From positions 2,612 through 34,086 of the forward strand of contig DJWG01000004.1 of NCBI GenBank assembly GCA_002440945.1: a DNA stretch of 31,475 bases. Reading direction: 5' to 3'. Source of the DNA: Rhodobacteraceae bacterium UBA6236 (lineage in GTDB: Bacteria; Pseudomonadota; Alphaproteobacteria; Rhodobacterales; Rhodobacteraceae). The position numbers and the translations under genes were made by a program. The notes beneath the pieces are model-generated. The model saw only the letters and a list, made by a program, of their open reading frames with translations. It was not told the DNA's origin and ran no database searches. Each line of letters starts with the position of its first letter. Position 1 is the stretch's first letter. Positions 30,522 to 31,475 of the stretch are shown here, piece by piece.

Positions 30522-31475
30522 ATGACCAAGACCAGAACCGAGACCGACAGCTTCGGCCCGCTGGAGGTTCCTGCCGACAAGTACTGGGGCGCGCAGACCC
30601 AGCGTTCGATCCGGAACTTCCCCATCGGCTGGGAAAAGCAGCCCGTCGCCATCGTGCGGGCGCTTGGCGTCATCAAACAGGCCGCGGCCGAGGTCAACAT
30701 GGCGACCGGCAAGCTCGATCCGGTGATCGGCAAGGCGATGGTGCAGGCGGCGTCCGAAGTGGTTGCCGGCAAGTTCGATGACAACTTCCCGCTGGTCGTG
30801 TGGCAGACGGGTTCGGGCACGCAATCGAACATGAACGCGAACGAAGTCATCTCGAACCGCGCAATCGAGATCCTGGGCGGCGAGATGGGATCGAAGAAGC
30901 CCGTCCACCCGAACGACCATGTGAACATGGGCCAGTCCTCGAACGACACCTTCCCGACCGCGATGCATGTCGCCATCGGCATGGTGGCGCGCGATGTGCT
31001 GATCCCGGGGCTGGAAAAGCTGCACCAGGCGTTGGCCGCCAAATCGGATGAGTTCAAGGACATCATCAAGATCGGCCGCACCCATACGCAGGACGCGACG
31101 CCCCTGACGCTGGGCCAGGAATTCGGCGGCTATGCCCACCAGGTGTCGCAGGGCATCATGCGGGTGAAGAAGGTCCTGCCCGAGATCTATGAACTGGCCC
31201 AGGGCGGCACCGCCGTCGGCACCGGGCTGAACACGAAAAAGGGCTGGGACGTGGCCATCGCCGCCAAGATCGCCGAGATCACCGCCCTGCCCTTCGTGAC
31301 CGCGCCCAACAAGTTCGAGGCGCTGGCCGCGCATGACGCCATGGTCATGTTCTCGGGCGTGCTGAAGACCATCGCCGCGTCACTTTTCAAGATCGCCAAC
31401 GACCTGCGCCTTCTGGGCTCGGGCCCGCGCTCGGGCCTTGGTGAGCTGATCCTGCCGGAAAACGAACCGGGCAGC
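30522..31475 (+). CDS. fumC: Fumarate hydratase class II, 3' end cut by window
   Basis: The first 318 codons of the iron-independent fumarase, which interconverts fumarate and malate in the TCA cycle (family length about 460). Motifs of the aspartase/fumarase superfamily are present: [38 protein letters not shown], the substrate-site [38 protein letters not shown], and [13 protein letters not shown]. The window ends within the signature loop GSSxMPxKxN (LPENEPGS is the last visible part). The ATG at 30522 is the usual start; GGGGA sits 5-9 bases upstream. The frame distinguishes it from aspartase by the [12 protein letters not shown]-terminus and fumarase-type spacing. Confidence is high. Confidence 0.95.
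   Translation, partial: MTKTRTETDSFGPLEVPADKYWGAQTQRSIRNFPIGWEKQPVAIVRALGVIKQAAAEVNMATGKLDPVIGKAMVQAASEVVAGKFDDNFPLVVWQTGSGTQSNMNANEVISNRAIEILGGEMGSKKPVHPNDHVNMGQSSNDTFPTAMHVAIGMVARDVLIPGLEKLHQALAAKSDEFKDIIKIGRTHTQDATPLTLGQEFGGYAHQVSQGIMRVKKVLPEIYELAQGGTAVGTGLNTKKGWDVAIAAKIAEITALPFVTAPNKFEALAAHDAMVMFSGVLKTIAASLFKIANDLRLLGSGPRSGLGELILPENEPGS

Noticed and set aside
1..31475. CRISPR arrays, IS elements, prophage, tRNA or rRNA genes
   Set aside because: No regularly spaced repeats, transposase motifs, phage genes or cloverleaf sequences other than the tmRNA were seen on either strand.

Overview
The window is a gene-dense, GC-rich stretch of alphaproteobacterial chromosome. The best fit is Rhodobacteraceae (Rhodobacter/Paracoccus/Tabrizicola-like). 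Reasons: the nifR3(dus)-ntrB-ntrC-ntrY-ntrX-hfq-hflX order; an NtrC without GAFTGA, as known in Rhodobacter; a circularly permuted two-piece tmRNA gene; the alphaproteobacterial F1-ATPase inhibitor zeta; an alpha-type SspB; and a zinc-free HemB. I see no IS element, prophage, CRISPR array, tRNA, rRNA or plasmid function. This looks like core genome.

Layout. 1-2.8 kb (+): 3' end of transketolase, a strong hairpin, then an acyl-CoA synthetase translationally coupled to a DsbA/FrnE-like oxidoreductase, closed by a 24-bp perfect inverted repeat. 3.0-4.2 kb (+): Bcr/CflA-type MFS exporter. 4.2-8.2 kb (-): mfd and, upstream of it, a small four-helix membrane protein. 8.4-10.1 kb (+): hemB and a Tat/lipobox SYLF-like lipoprotein. 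10.2-11.0 kb (-): beta-hydroxyacid dehydrogenase. 11.2-13.6 kb (+): membrane-anchored penicillin-acylase-family Ntn hydrolase, ending on a CTAG shared with the convergent EamA transporter. 13.6-23.6 kb (-): EamA transporter, hflX, hfq, ntrX, ntrY, ntrC, ntrB, dus/nifR3, mostly with 3-4 nt junctions. 23.7-25.8 kb (-): tandem CDGSH iron-sulfur protein, purS, an RraB-like small protein, purC. 26.1-27.6 kb (+): zeta inhibitor and a zinc-dependent homocysteine methyltransferase. 27.65-27.99 kb (+): permuted ssrA. 28.1-31.5 kb (+): SnoaL-like protein, chromate transporter, sspB, and the 5' part of fumC, cut by the window end.

How the genes work together. NtrB/NtrC and NtrY/NtrX are two nitrogen-control two-component systems. 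Both response regulators have lost the sigma-54 contact loop, so activation through another route (sigma-70 for NtrC in R. capsulatus) is expected. Hfq and HflX add post-transcriptional and ribosome control. tmRNA and SspB belong to one pathway: the encoded tag ANDNRAPAMALAA marks stalled proteins and SspB hands tagged proteins to ClpXP. purC and purS are de novo purine genes.

I found no convincing wholly new multi-gene system. The best leads are the chain of tiny overlapping reading frames before the zeta gene, the unusual NtrC ATPase site, the tmRNA details (T loop, and a promoter embedded in a terminator), and three poorly characterised proteins: the tandem CDGSH protein, the RraB-like protein and the membrane protein upstream of mfd.
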